Below, in pieces: positions 1-7,170 of a stretch of 56,882 nt of DNA. Positions within the stretch are counted from its first letter, which is position 1; each line of letters begins with the position of its first letter. The DNA is taken from positions 1 to 56,882 of the forward strand of contig JAQSWG010000018.1 in the NCBI GenBank assembly GCA_029266735.1, read 5' to 3'. The translations under genes were made by a program, and so were the position numbers. Source of the stretch: Ornithinibacter sp. (GTDB lineage Bacteria > Actinomycetota > Actinomycetes > Actinomycetales > Dermatophilaceae). Under the pieces are notes generated by a model that had not been told where the DNA came from, did no database searches, and worked only from the letters and a program-made list of their open reading frames with translations.

Positions 1-182
1 GTCGGGATGACCTCGATCGGGGGACGGACGTCGTCACCGAGGCGCATGACCGCGCCCTTGCCGTGCTGCTTCTCGATCTGGGCCATGACCGAGCTCAGGG
101 CCTTGTCCCGCTCACCGCCAGGGGCAGCGGCCGGGGGGTTGGGCGCGAGGACGCTTCCGCGGGAGCCGTTGGGACCAGCCAT
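1..182 (-). CDS. recA: RecA recombinase, N-terminal part only (gene runs off the window start)
   Basis: RecA polymerises on single-stranded DNA, drives strand exchange and triggers LexA self-cleavage. Only the first 60 codons are present, read on the minus strand from the ATG whose complement is at 180-182. The visible part has a short Gly/Pro/Ala-rich leader and then the family N-terminal helix [20 protein letters not shown], followed by [15 protein letters not shown], which precedes the ATPase core in all RecA proteins. A possible ribosome site (AAGGTG) lies 6-7 nt upstream of the start. Gene context fits recA: DUF3046, lhr, clgR and rimO lie on the same side, as in many actinobacteria. Two damage-response promoter elements lie upstream (267-289 and 349-371). 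The ATPase motifs are outside the window. Confidence 0.95.
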   Translation of the reverse strand, partial: MAGPNGSRGSVLAPNPPAAAPGGERDKALSSVMAQIEKQHGKGAVMRLGDDVRPPIEVIP

Positions 183-266
183 GTCACACCTTGTCTTCCA
201 CTCGTACGCGATCGCGCCCACCGGCGACCGTCTCTCGCCGTCGGTCTCGTCGCGAGGTCTGGTCAG

Positions 267-289
267 ACGCTAGGTGGCGGCACCGACAG
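267..289 (-). promoter_or_regulatory. RecA-NDp-type, LexA-independent damage promoter of recA
   Basis: Read on the minus strand the site is CTGTCGGTG, 8 nt, TAGCGT. The published actinobacterial RecA-NDp consensus is TTGTCRGTG-N8-TANNNT, recognised in mycobacteria with the PafBC activator. Here 8 of 9 upstream positions match, the spacing is exact and the -10 fits. Transcription would begin near 260, giving a 5' leader of roughly 80 nt. The match is read directly from the sequence; control by PafBC is inferred from mycobacteria. Confidence 0.8.
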
Positions 290-348
290 TGGTCCGCAGC
301 TGCCGTGGCCTGTGGACGTTGGCCGTCGGGGGTCGTCACCTGTGGACG

Positions 349-371
349 ACCCTAGCCGAACACGTGTTCGA
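349..371 (-). promoter_or_regulatory. LexA SOS box inside a second, distal recA promoter
   Basis: Positions 356-371 hold CCGAACACGTGTTCGA, whose core CGAACACGTGTTCG (357-370) is a perfect palindrome and fits the actinobacterial LexA box TCGAAC-N4-GTTCGA with one change. On the minus strand a -10 hexamer TAGGGT (349-354) follows immediately, so the box sits in the -35/-10 spacer, where LexA would block RNA polymerase. This reproduces the two-promoter layout known for Mycobacterium tuberculosis recA. The box is also about 50 bp upstream of the divergent sulP start, so LexA might touch that gene too. Confidence 0.85.
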
Positions 372-422
372 CACCGCGCAGATGTCGGGCGACACGCCGC
401 GTCGCTGTGGTCGAATCAGCCC

Positions 423-2216
423 GTGCCCTCAGCCGTCGGCCACCACCGGTCGCTCTCCACCCGGCGTCACCCCACGTGGGCGACGGTCCTCCCGGGGCTG
501 GTGACGCTTCGGCACTACGAGCGGGGATGGCTTCGTGGCGACCTCCTCGCCGGGGTGACCGTCGCGGCATACCTCGTGCCTCAGGTCATGGCGTACGCCC
601 AGATCGCCGGCCTGCCCCCGGTCGCAGGGCTCCTCGCCATCGTCGCCCCCACGCTCGTGTACACCGTCCTCGGGTCCTCCCGCCAGCTGTCCGTGGGCCC
701 GGAGTCCACCACCGCGCTCATGACGGCGACCGCGGTCGCCGCGATCGGGGTGAGCGGCAGCGACGCGTATGCCGCGCTGGCCGCGGCTCTCGCCGTCGTC
801 ACCGGTGCGCTGTGCGTCCTGGGGTGGCTCTTCGGCCTCGGCTTCCTCGCCGACCTGTTCTCCAAGCCGGTCCTCGTCGGCTACCTGGCCGGTGTCGCCG
901 TGCTCATGATTGTGAGCCAGGTCGACAGCCTCACGGGCATCGACGTCGAAGGGGCCTCCCTTCCGGAACAGGTCTGGAGCGCCGTCCGCCATGTCGCCGA
1001 CGTGCACGTCCCGACGCTCCTCCTCGCGGGTGGGCTCCTCGTGCTGCTCCTCGTCGCGTCGAGATTCTGGCCCAGGCTCCCCAACCCGTTGCTCGCCGTC
1101 CTCGTCGGCGCCGGCGCCGTCGCGCTGTTCGGGCTGGAGGACCTCGGGGTGGCCACCGTGGGCACCCTTCCGGACCTCGTCCCCGAGCTGCGGCTGCCGG
1201 ACCTGGGCGTCGACGCGGTCGCCGCGATGCTCGGACCCGCACTCGGGATCACCGTCGTCGCGTACTCCGACAACGTCCTCACCGCCCGGGCGTTCGCCGA
1301 GCGGAAGGGCGAGCGGATGGACGCGAACCAGGAGTTCCTCGCCCTGGGCGTGTCCAACGTCGCCGGCGGCCTCCTCTCCGGCTTCCCGGTAAGCAGCAGC
1401 GGCAGCCGCACCGCGATCGGCGCCTCCGTCGGCAGCTCCACGCAGCTCTACTCCCTCGTCACCCTGGCCAGCGTCTTCGTCGCCGTCGTCGCCCTCAGGC
1501 CCGTTCTCGCCGCGTTCCCGCAGGCGGCCCTCGGGGCGCTGGTCGTCTATGCCGCCATCCGTCTCGTGGACGTCGCGGAGATCCGCCGGGTCGCCCGCTT
1601 CCGCCGCAGCGAGCTCGTCCTGCTCGTCGCGACGACGCTCGGCGTCTTCGTGTTCGGTGCGCTCAACGGAATCCTGCTCGCGGTCGCCCTCTCGCTGGGC
1701 GACCTCCTCCGCCGTGTCGCCCGACCGCACGACGGCATCCTCGGCTATGTCCGCGGGATGGCGGGCATGCACGACGTCGACGACTTCCCGACGGCCGAGC
1801 AGATCCCCGGGCTGGTCGTCTACCGCTACGACTCCCCGCTGTTCTTCGCCAACGCCGACGACTTCCACCACCGCGCCGTCGCGGCGGTGGACGAGGCGGC
1901 AGCACCCGTCGAGTGGCTGCTCATCAACGCCGAGGCCAACGTCGAGGTCGACCTCACGAGCCTGGACGCCCTCGACCGGCTGCGCCGCGACCTCGACGCT
2001 CGCGGCGTCGTGCTGGCCCTGGCGCGCGTCAAGCAGGACCTCCTCGACGATCTCAAGGCAGCAGGGCTCGTCGATGCGATCGGTATCGACCGGATGTACC
2101 CCACGCTTCCGACCGCGGTCGCCGCCTACCTCGCCTGGCACGAGGAGCAACACGGGCGCCCACACCCCTTCGGGCCGATGCCGCCGCCCGCGCCGACGGC
2201 TGGCGCTGGGTCCTGA
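423..2216 (+). CDS. SulP family anion transporter with C-terminal STAS domain
   Basis: Predicted inner-membrane transporter of the SulP/SLC26 family (sulfate, bicarbonate or other anions; substrate not decidable here). The protein is about 597 aa. The family signature WLRGDLLAGVTVAAYLVPQ starts about 35 residues in. It is followed by a membrane core with many hydrophobic segments, including the conserved SSGSRTAIGASVG loop, and a cytoplasmic STAS domain over roughly the last 130 residues (VVYRYDSPLFFANADDF onward). The open frame extends upstream to 63, but that part is antisense to recA and looks non-coding. I chose GTG at 423, 6 nt after the -10-like TCGAAT, which suggests a leaderless message. 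GTG at 501 is the alternative and would leave almost no N-terminus. The gene is divergent from recA. Confidence 0.88.
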   Translation: MPSAVGHHRSLSTRRHPTWATVLPGLVTLRHYERGWLRGDLLAGVTVAAYLVPQVMAYAQIAGLPPVAGLLAIVAPTLVYTVLGSSRQLSVGPESTTALMTATAVAAIGVSGSDAYAALAAALAVVTGALCVLGWLFGLGFLADLFSKPVLVGYLAGVAVLMIVSQVDSLTGIDVEGASLPEQVWSAVRHVADVHVPTLLLAGGLLVLLLVASRFWPRLPNPLLAVLVGAGAVALFGLEDLGVATVGTLPDLVPELRLPDLGVDAVAAMLGPALGITVVAYSDNVLTARAFAERKGERMDANQEFLALGVSNVAGGLLSGFPVSSSGSRTAIGASVGSSTQLYSLVTLASVFVAVVALRPVLAAFPQAALGALVVYAAIRLVDVAEIRRVARFRRSELVLLVATTLGVFVFGALNGILLAVALSLGDLLRRVARPHDGILGYVRGMAGMHDVDDFPTAEQIPGLVVYRYDSPLFFANADDFHHRAVAAVDEAAAPVEWLLINAEANVEVDLTSLDALDRLRRDLDARGVVLALARVKQDLLDDLKAAGLVDAIGIDRMYPTLPTAVAAYLAWHEEQHGRPHPFGPMPPPAPTAGAGS

Positions 2217-2311
2217 CCGACACCCTAGACGTGTCGCCCGAAGCCGCCGCGTTGCAGGCCTGGAGCCCGGTAGCGCTACGTTCATTGCCCCGAGGCGGGG
2301 GTGCCGGCCTC

Positions 2312-3130
2312 TCAGGTGAGCAGGAGCTGCCCGATCCGGCGCGAGGCCCCCACGATGCCCACGGCGCCGAGAGCCGCGAGGTAGGCCGCGTTGCCGAGGA
2401 GGGACCAGCCCACCTCCCCCAGCATGAGTCCACGCTCGAGCGCGACCCCGTGGTAGAGCGGCGTCACCCGCACGACCCACTGGAGCGCCTCCGGGTACGT
2501 GGACAGCGGGAAGAAGGTCGCCGAGAAGAGGAACATCGGCTGGATGGCGAGCGTGACGTAGTCGAAGTGCTGCCAGCTGCTCATGTACGTCGTGGCGAAC
2601 ATCCCCACGGCGCCGAACGCCAGGCCGATGAGGACCGCCGCGGGCAGGGCGAGCAGGGCCCACCACGAGTGCACCATCCCGGCCACGAGGGCCACGACGA
2701 GGAACATCGAGGAGTAGAGCGCGCCCCGCATGAGGGACCAGGTGATCTCACCGACCGCGACGTCCCTCGGACCCAGCGGTGTCGCGAGCATCGCGTCGTA
2801 GAGCCGCTGGTAGCGCAGCTTGAAGAACACGTTGTAGGTGCTGTCGAACACCGCGCCGTTCATCGCCGACGCGGCCAGCAGGGCGGGGGCGACGAACGTC
2901 GCGTACGACACCGTCGTGCCGCCGTCGGTCGTCACGCCCCCGACGAGGGCGCCGATGCCGACCCCGAGCGAGAAGAGATAGAGGACCGGCTCGGCGAAGC
3001 CGCTGATGAGGAGGAGCCACGCCCTCCGGAACGCGACGACGTTGCGTCCGACCACGTGGCGTGCCATGCCCACGCCGGCGGGGAAGGGCAGAGCGCGCGA
3101 GGCGCGCGTCGCCACCGACGCGACGCTCAC
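2312..3130 (-). CDS. ABC-2 type transporter permease (NodJ/DrrB-like), downstream copy
   Basis: Integral membrane subunit of an ABC-2 exporter, 272 aa, with about six hydrophobic segments. It contains NodJ-family stretches such as EPVLYLFSLGVGIGALV and FKLRYQRLYDAMLATPLGPRD. The GTG start overlaps the stop of the preceding permease (GTGA, 3127-3130), so the two are translationally coupled. The upstream open frame (to 3841) is only high-GC read-through of the first permease. The operon order is ATPase, permease, permease on the minus strand. The export substrate is unknown. The ATPase partner is truncated, so the exporter may not work unless another ATPase serves it. Confidence 0.88.
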   Translation of the reverse strand: MSVASVATRASRALPFPAGVGMARHVVGRNVVAFRRAWLLLISGFAEPVLYLFSLGVGIGALVGGVTTDGGTTVSYATFVAPALLAASAMNGAVFDSTYNVFFKLRYQRLYDAMLATPLGPRDVAVGEITWSLMRGALYSSMFLVVALVAGMVHSWWALLALPAAVLIGLAFGAVGMFATTYMSSWQHFDYVTLAIQPMFLFSATFFPLSTYPEALQWVVRVTPLYHGVALERGLMLGEVGWSLLGNAAYLAALGAVGIVGASRRIGQLLLT

Positions 3131-3981
3131 GAGACCAGCCTCCTCGAGAACTGCCGGTGGGCGAGCACCCACCCGCCTCCGATGTAGAGGAGCAGCACCC
3201 CGAGGTGCGCCACGCCCAGCCACCCCGGCGGCGTGCCGGTCGCGGCGTCGCGGCTCAGCTCGACCCCGTGCCACAGCGGCGTGCCCCAGGCGATCGGCCG
3301 GAGCACCGACGGCAGCTGCTCGACGGGGAAGAACGTGCCGGAGAACAGCATGAGGGGGGTGACGACGAACCGGTAGAGGAGGCTGAACCCGTTGTCGTTG
3401 TCGAGCGTCGCCGAGAGCGCGAACGTCGGCACCGCGAACGCGAGCCCGGTCAGCAGTCCGACCGGGATGGTGAGGAGGACCCACCAGGACGCGAACGCCC
3501 CGAACAGCGAGGCGACCCCGACGAAGATCGTCGTGGCCACGACGAGGTGCACCCCCACGACAGCGAGGTGCCCGCCGAGGACCTCGATGACGCGCAGGGG
3601 CGTCGAGAGCATGGCGGCATACATCTGGTTCCACCGGATGTAGCCGAAGACGGCGTAGGTCGACTCCCCGAAGGACAGCCACATCGCCTGGACCGCGATG
3701 ATGCCGGGCACGACGAACTGGAGGTACGGGACCCCGTCGACGCCGCCCGCGCCGTCGTCGACCAGGGTGCCCAGGCCGAGACCCATGGAGAGGAGGAAGA
3801 ACAACGGCGACAGGAAGCGGTTGATGATCGACCCCTTCCACGTGCGCCGGTAGACGAGCAGGTGGTGACCCATGACGGCGCCGAGCCGCTCGGCCTGCGA
3901 GAGCCCGGGGCGAGGCCCGGTGTCCAGCCGGCCGCTGGCGGCGGCGGTCGCGGCGAGGCGGTCGGTGGCAGGAGCAGACAT
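3127..3981 (-). CDS. ABC-2 type transporter permease (NodJ/DrrB-like), upstream copy
   Basis: Membrane subunit of the same ABC-2 exporter, 284 aa. A cytoplasmic N-terminus of about 45 residues precedes six hydrophobic segments, including NRFLSPLFFLLSMGLGLGTLV and, near the C-terminus, the LMLFSGTFFPVEQLP loop typical of ABC-2 permeases. The ATG start overlaps the ATPase stop by one base (TGATG). Both permeases appear full-length and uninterrupted. They probably form a heterodimer, since they are related but not identical. Confidence 0.9.
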   Translation of the reverse strand: MSAPATDRLAATAAASGRLDTGPRPGLSQAERLGAVMGHHLLVYRRTWKGSIINRFLSPLFFLLSMGLGLGTLVDDGAGGVDGVPYLQFVVPGIIAVQAMWLSFGESTYAVFGYIRWNQMYAAMLSTPLRVIEVLGGHLAVVGVHLVVATTIFVGVASLFGAFASWWVLLTIPVGLLTGLAFAVPTFALSATLDNDNGFSLLYRFVVTPLMLFSGTFFPVEQLPSVLRPIAWGTPLWHGVELSRDAATGTPPGWLGVAHLGVLLLYIGGGWVLAHRQFSRRLVS

Positions 3982-4757
3982 CAGTCCACCAGCGTCCGTC
4001 CCGTGAGGTGCAGGAAGACGTCCTCGAGGGTGGAGCGGCGCACGAGCGAGGACAGGGGCTCGACTCCGCGGGCGTGCAGGCTCGTCAACGCCGCGTCACC
4101 GTCGTCGACGTAGACGAGGAGGCGGTCGGGCAGGACCTCGAGCCGCTCCCCCACCCCGGACACGGCGTCCACGTGCCGTTCCTGGTCGTCGAGGTCGAAC
4201 CGGAGCTCCACCACCTCACGGGTCGAGTGCTCGGCGATGAGTGCGCGAGGGCTGCCCTCGGCGACGATCCGGCCGTGGTCCAGAACGACGAGCCGGTCGC
4301 ACAGCTGCTCCGCCTCGTCCATGTAGTGGGTCGTGATGATGAGCGTGACGCCCTCGCGCTTCAGCCGGAACAGCCGGTCCCACAGCACGTGGCGCGCCTG
4401 CGGGTCCAGGCCGGTGGTCGGCTCGTCGAGGAGCAGCACCTCGGGGTTGTTCATGAGGCTCCGGGCGATGGTGAGGCGGCGCTTCATGCCGCCCGAGAGC
4501 GGCTCCACCCTGTCGCGCCGGCGCTCGCCGAGCTGGGCGAACTGGAGCAGCTCGTCGGCGCGTCGGTGGACCTCGGACCGGCTCAGGCCGAAGAACCGCC
4601 CGTAGACCCACAGGTTCTCCTCGACCGAGAGGTCCTCGTCGAGGATGTCCCTCTGGGGACAGACCCCGAGCCGCGCGCGGATCGCGGCGCCGTCAGTGGC
4701 CGGGTCCATGTCGAGGATGCGCAGCTCGCCCTCGGTCACGACCCCGACACCCTCCAC
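3981..4757 (-). CDS. ABC transporter ATP-binding protein, 5'-truncated and lacking Walker A
   Basis: Nucleotide-binding subunit of the exporter (NodI/DrrA-like), 258 aa in the open frame. The Q-loop region GVCPQRDILDEDLSVEENL, signature LSGGMKRRLTIARSLM, Walker B EVLLLDEPTTGLD and H-loop TTHYMDEAEQL are all intact. The usual first 55-60 residues, with the first beta-strands and the Walker A GPNGAGK(S/T), are missing. Family homology begins abruptly at VTEGELRILDMDP. Upstream in the same frame there is only the 30 bp gap to the complete DUF3046 gene, so no room remains for the lost part. Without Walker A it should not bind ATP normally. It is either a pseudogene made by a 5' deletion or an assembly misjoin near 4740-4760. 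The GTG at 4757 is just the first available start. Confidence 0.85.
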   Translation of the reverse strand: MEGVGVVTEGELRILDMDPATDGAAIRARLGVCPQRDILDEDLSVEENLWVYGRFFGLSRSEVHRRADELLQFAQLGERRRDRVEPLSGGMKRRLTIARSLMNNPEVLLLDEPTTGLDPQARHVLWDRLFRLKREGVTLIITTHYMDEAEQLCDRLVVLDHGRIVAEGSPRALIAEHSTREVVELRFDLDDQERHVDAVSGVGERLEVLPDRLLVYVDDGDAALTSLHARGVEPLSSLVRRSTLEDVFLHLTGRTLVD

Positions 4758-4787
4758 CGCATTCCGCGGCCCGCGGACCCGTTGGTC

Positions 4788-5009
4788 TCACCGGCTCCTG
4801 GGGACATCACGTCCGTGCCGCCGCTCCGCGGGCACGTCCATGTCTGCGCACAGTGCGAGCCAGACCTCCCGGGGTGGGATGCCGGCCTCCAGCGCCTCGA
4901 CCGCCGTGCGGCCGCCGAGCGCCGACATGACGTGGCTGCGCGCCAACGAGTGGGCGTAGGCGGCGCCGAACTCGTCCTCGACGAGGGTCCAGAAGCGGGA
5001 GACGCGCAC
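4788..5009 (-). CDS. DUF3046 family protein
   Basis: Small 73 aa protein of the actinobacterial DUF3046 family, recognisable by MRVSRFWTLVEDEFGAAYAHSL and the IPPREVWLALCADMDVP segment. Function unknown; soluble and acidic-helical by eye. The family is commonly encoded close to recA and recX, which matches recA at the window start. It begins with GTG at 5009. The gene is complete, and its stop lies about 30 bp before the truncated ABC ATPase frame, which places the break in that ATPase precisely. Confidence 0.9.
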   Translation of the reverse strand: MRVSRFWTLVEDEFGAAYAHSLARSHVMSALGGRTAVEALEAGIPPREVWLALCADMDVPAERRHGRDVPRSR

Positions 5010-5095
5010 CGGCAGATCGTATGCCGGGCGTCCCCTCCGCCGGTCACCGCTCCGGCGCCCTCGAGCGGCGCGGGCGGAACGGCATACTGGCCGCC

Positions 5096-6079
5096 ATGCG
5101 TCTGATCACCGCCGCCGAGGTGCCGACCTCGCTCGCCCGAGTGCACGAGCCGGCCGAGCCCCCTGTCCGGGTGGGTCTGGTCCAGCACGCATGGGACGAG
5201 GACGCCGAGCGCCTGCGCTCGACCCTGCTCGGCGGCATCCGCGCCGCGGCCGACGCCGGCGCCCGCATCGTGTTCCTCCCGGAGCTCACCCTGTCGCGCT
5301 ACCCCGCCGACGAGCTGCCCTCCGGGCGTCCGGACACGACCGCCGAGTCGCTCGAGGACGGCCCGACCGTGACCTTCGCGCGCGAGGCGGCCGCGGCATC
5401 CGGCGTGCTGGTTCACGCGTCCCTCTACGAGAAGTCGCCCGCACTCGACGGCACCGACGACGGCCTGGGCTTCAACACCGCGGTGCTCGTGGCGCCTGAC
5501 GGGCACTTGGTGGCCCGCACCCGCAAGACGCACATCCCCGTGACGGCGGGCTACCACGAGGACAAGTACTTCCGGCAGGGTCCTCCGGACGACGCATACC
5601 CCGTCTATGACCTCGCAGGTCTCGCCGGACTCTCCGGCCACCTCCGGCTCGGGATGCCGACCTGCTGGGACGAGTGGTTCCCGGAGGTCGCGCGCGCGTA
5701 CGGCCTGGCCGGTGCCCAGGTGCTCGTGTACCCGACGGCGATCGGGTCGGAGCCGGACCATCCCGACTTCGACACCCAGCCGCTGTGGCAGCACACCATC
5801 GTGGGCCACGCGATCGCCAACGGCCTCTTCGTCGTCGTGCCCAACCGCTACGGCACCGAGGGGCTCATCACCTTCTACGGCTCGTCCTTCATCGCCGACC
5901 CCTACGGGCGGGTGCTCGTGCAGGCGCCTCGCGACGAGGCGGCCGTCCTCGTGGCCGACCTCGACCTGGCCCAGCGGAGGGACTGGCTCGACCTCTTCCC
6001 GTTCCTCTCGACGCGCCGCCCGGACTCCTACGCCTCGCTCACCGAACCGGTGCGCGACGAGCACCGGCGGGAGGGCTGA
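5096..6079 (+). CDS. aguB: N-carbamoylputrescine amidase (nitrilase superfamily)
   Basis: Hydrolyses N-carbamoylputrescine to putrescine, CO2 and ammonia, the second step of agmatine breakdown; cytosolic. The 327 aa protein has the nitrilase triad: Glu63 in FLPELTLSRYP, Lys144 in RTRKTHIP and Cys190 in MPTCWDEWFPE. The last block closely resembles the AguB subgroup rather than general amidases. The ATG at 5096 follows CATACT plus 7 nt, compatible with a leaderless transcript. An in-frame start at 5021 would overlap the divergent promoter region. It is directly followed by the agmatine deiminase gene (2 nt gap), forming a two-gene operon. Confidence 0.93.
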   Translation: MRLITAAEVPTSLARVHEPAEPPVRVGLVQHAWDEDAERLRSTLLGGIRAAADAGARIVFLPELTLSRYPADELPSGRPDTTAESLEDGPTVTFAREAAAASGVLVHASLYEKSPALDGTDDGLGFNTAVLVAPDGHLVARTRKTHIPVTAGYHEDKYFRQGPPDDAYPVYDLAGLAGLSGHLRLGMPTCWDEWFPEVARAYGLAGAQVLVYPTAIGSEPDHPDFDTQPLWQHTIVGHAIANGLFVVVPNRYGTEGLITFYGSSFIADPYGRVLVQAPRDEAAVLVADLDLAQRRDWLDLFPFLSTRRPDSYASLTEPVRDEHRREG

Positions 6080-6081
6080 CC

Positions 6082-7143
6082 GTGGCGCCCACCGCCGGGT
6101 CTCCGGGCCCGTGGCGGATGCCGGCCGAGTGGGTGTCGCACGAGCGGACCTGGATGGCGTGGCCCAGCTCGGGCTACACCCTCGGCGACACCGAGGCGGA
6201 CGCGGACGAGGCTCGTGCCACGTGGTCGGAGGTGGCGCTCGCCGTCGCCCGCTTCGAACCCGTCACGCTCGTCGTCGACCCCTCCGACGTCCGCGTCGCA
6301 CGGCGCTGGGTCGGTGAGGGACGGCACGGCAGGCACCGGGTCGACGTGCTCGAGGCACCGCTCGACGACGCGTGGATGCGGGACATCGGGCCGACCTTCG
6401 TGGTGTCCGGCTCGGGGGAGCTCGGGGCCGTCGACTGGGTGTTCAACGGCTGGGGCGGCCAGGCGTGGGCGACGTGGGAGCGCGACGAGCTGATCGGCAC
6501 GTTCGTCGCCGGCCGAGCGGGGGCGACGCGGGTACCGAGCCAGCTCGTCAACGAGGGTGGCGGCATCCACGTCGACGGCCTCGGCACCGTGCTGCTGACC
6601 GAGACGGTGCAGCTCGACCCGGGCCGCAATCCTGGGCTCACCCGCGCCGACGTCGAGGCGGAGATGGCGCGCACCATCGGCGCGACGACCTGCATCTGGC
6701 TGCCGCGCGGACTGACCCGCGACTACGACGAGTTCGGCACGCGCGGACACGTCGACATCGTCGCGACCTTCGCCTCACCGGGGACCGTGCTCCTGCACTG
6801 GCAGGCCGACCCGGCACATCCGGACCACGAGGTGTCCGTCGAGCTCGAGGGCCTGCTCGCAGCCGCACGCGACGCCCGGGGTGAGCCGTTGGAGGTGGTG
6901 CGCGTCCCGGCGCCCAAGACGCTGGAGGACGACGAGGGCCCGGTCGACTGGTCGTACATCAACCACCTCGTCGTCAACGAGGGCGTCGTCGCGTGCACCT
7001 ACGACGACGCGCAGGACGCCGACTCCCTCGCGGTGCTCGAACGGGCGTATGCCGGCCGGCGGATCGTGGGTCTCGACGCGCGCCCGCTCTTCGCCCGGGG
7101 CGGCGGCATCCACTGCATCACGCAGCAGCAGCCCCGCACCTGA
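6082..7143 (+). CDS. aguA: Agmatine deiminase (peptidyl-arginine deiminase family)
   Basis: Converts agmatine to N-carbamoylputrescine and ammonia, which the adjacent AguB then cleaves. The 353 aa protein shows the family motifs WMRDIGPTFV, LVNEGGGIHVDG, and the C-terminal GGGIHC with the catalytic Cys at about 345. The GTG start at 6082 is preceded by GGGAGGG about 8 nt upstream and lies 2 nt after the aguB stop. The longer frame (from 5674) is only overlap with aguB. Together the pair gives an arginine-decarboxylation-product to putrescine route. No agmatine transporter or arginine decarboxylase is seen nearby; the neighbouring MFS pump is on the opposite strand. Confidence 0.93.
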   Translation: MAPTAGSPGPWRMPAEWVSHERTWMAWPSSGYTLGDTEADADEARATWSEVALAVARFEPVTLVVDPSDVRVARRWVGEGRHGRHRVDVLEAPLDDAWMRDIGPTFVVSGSGELGAVDWVFNGWGGQAWATWERDELIGTFVAGRAGATRVPSQLVNEGGGIHVDGLGTVLLTETVQLDPGRNPGLTRADVEAEMARTIGATTCIWLPRGLTRDYDEFGTRGHVDIVATFASPGTVLLHWQADPAHPDHEVSVELEGLLAAARDARGEPLEVVRVPAPKTLEDDEGPVDWSYINHLVVNEGVVACTYDDAQDADSLAVLERAYAGRRIVGLDARPLFARGGGIHCITQQQPRT

Positions 7144-7170
7144 GTCAGCGGCCGTCGCGGTACGGACCCG

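Noticed and set aside
429-2666. 745-codon open frame on the minus strand opposite sulP
   Set aside because: High-GC shadow of the real gene: Arg/Gly/Asp-rich composition with no recognisable motif, while the plus strand encodes a clear SulP protein. The same applies to the long frames 407-3187 (+), 8537-10324 (-), 10661-12508 (-), 12539-14461 (-), 19669-21828 (+), 21825-23723 (+), 35967-38165 (+) and 41162-42763 (-).
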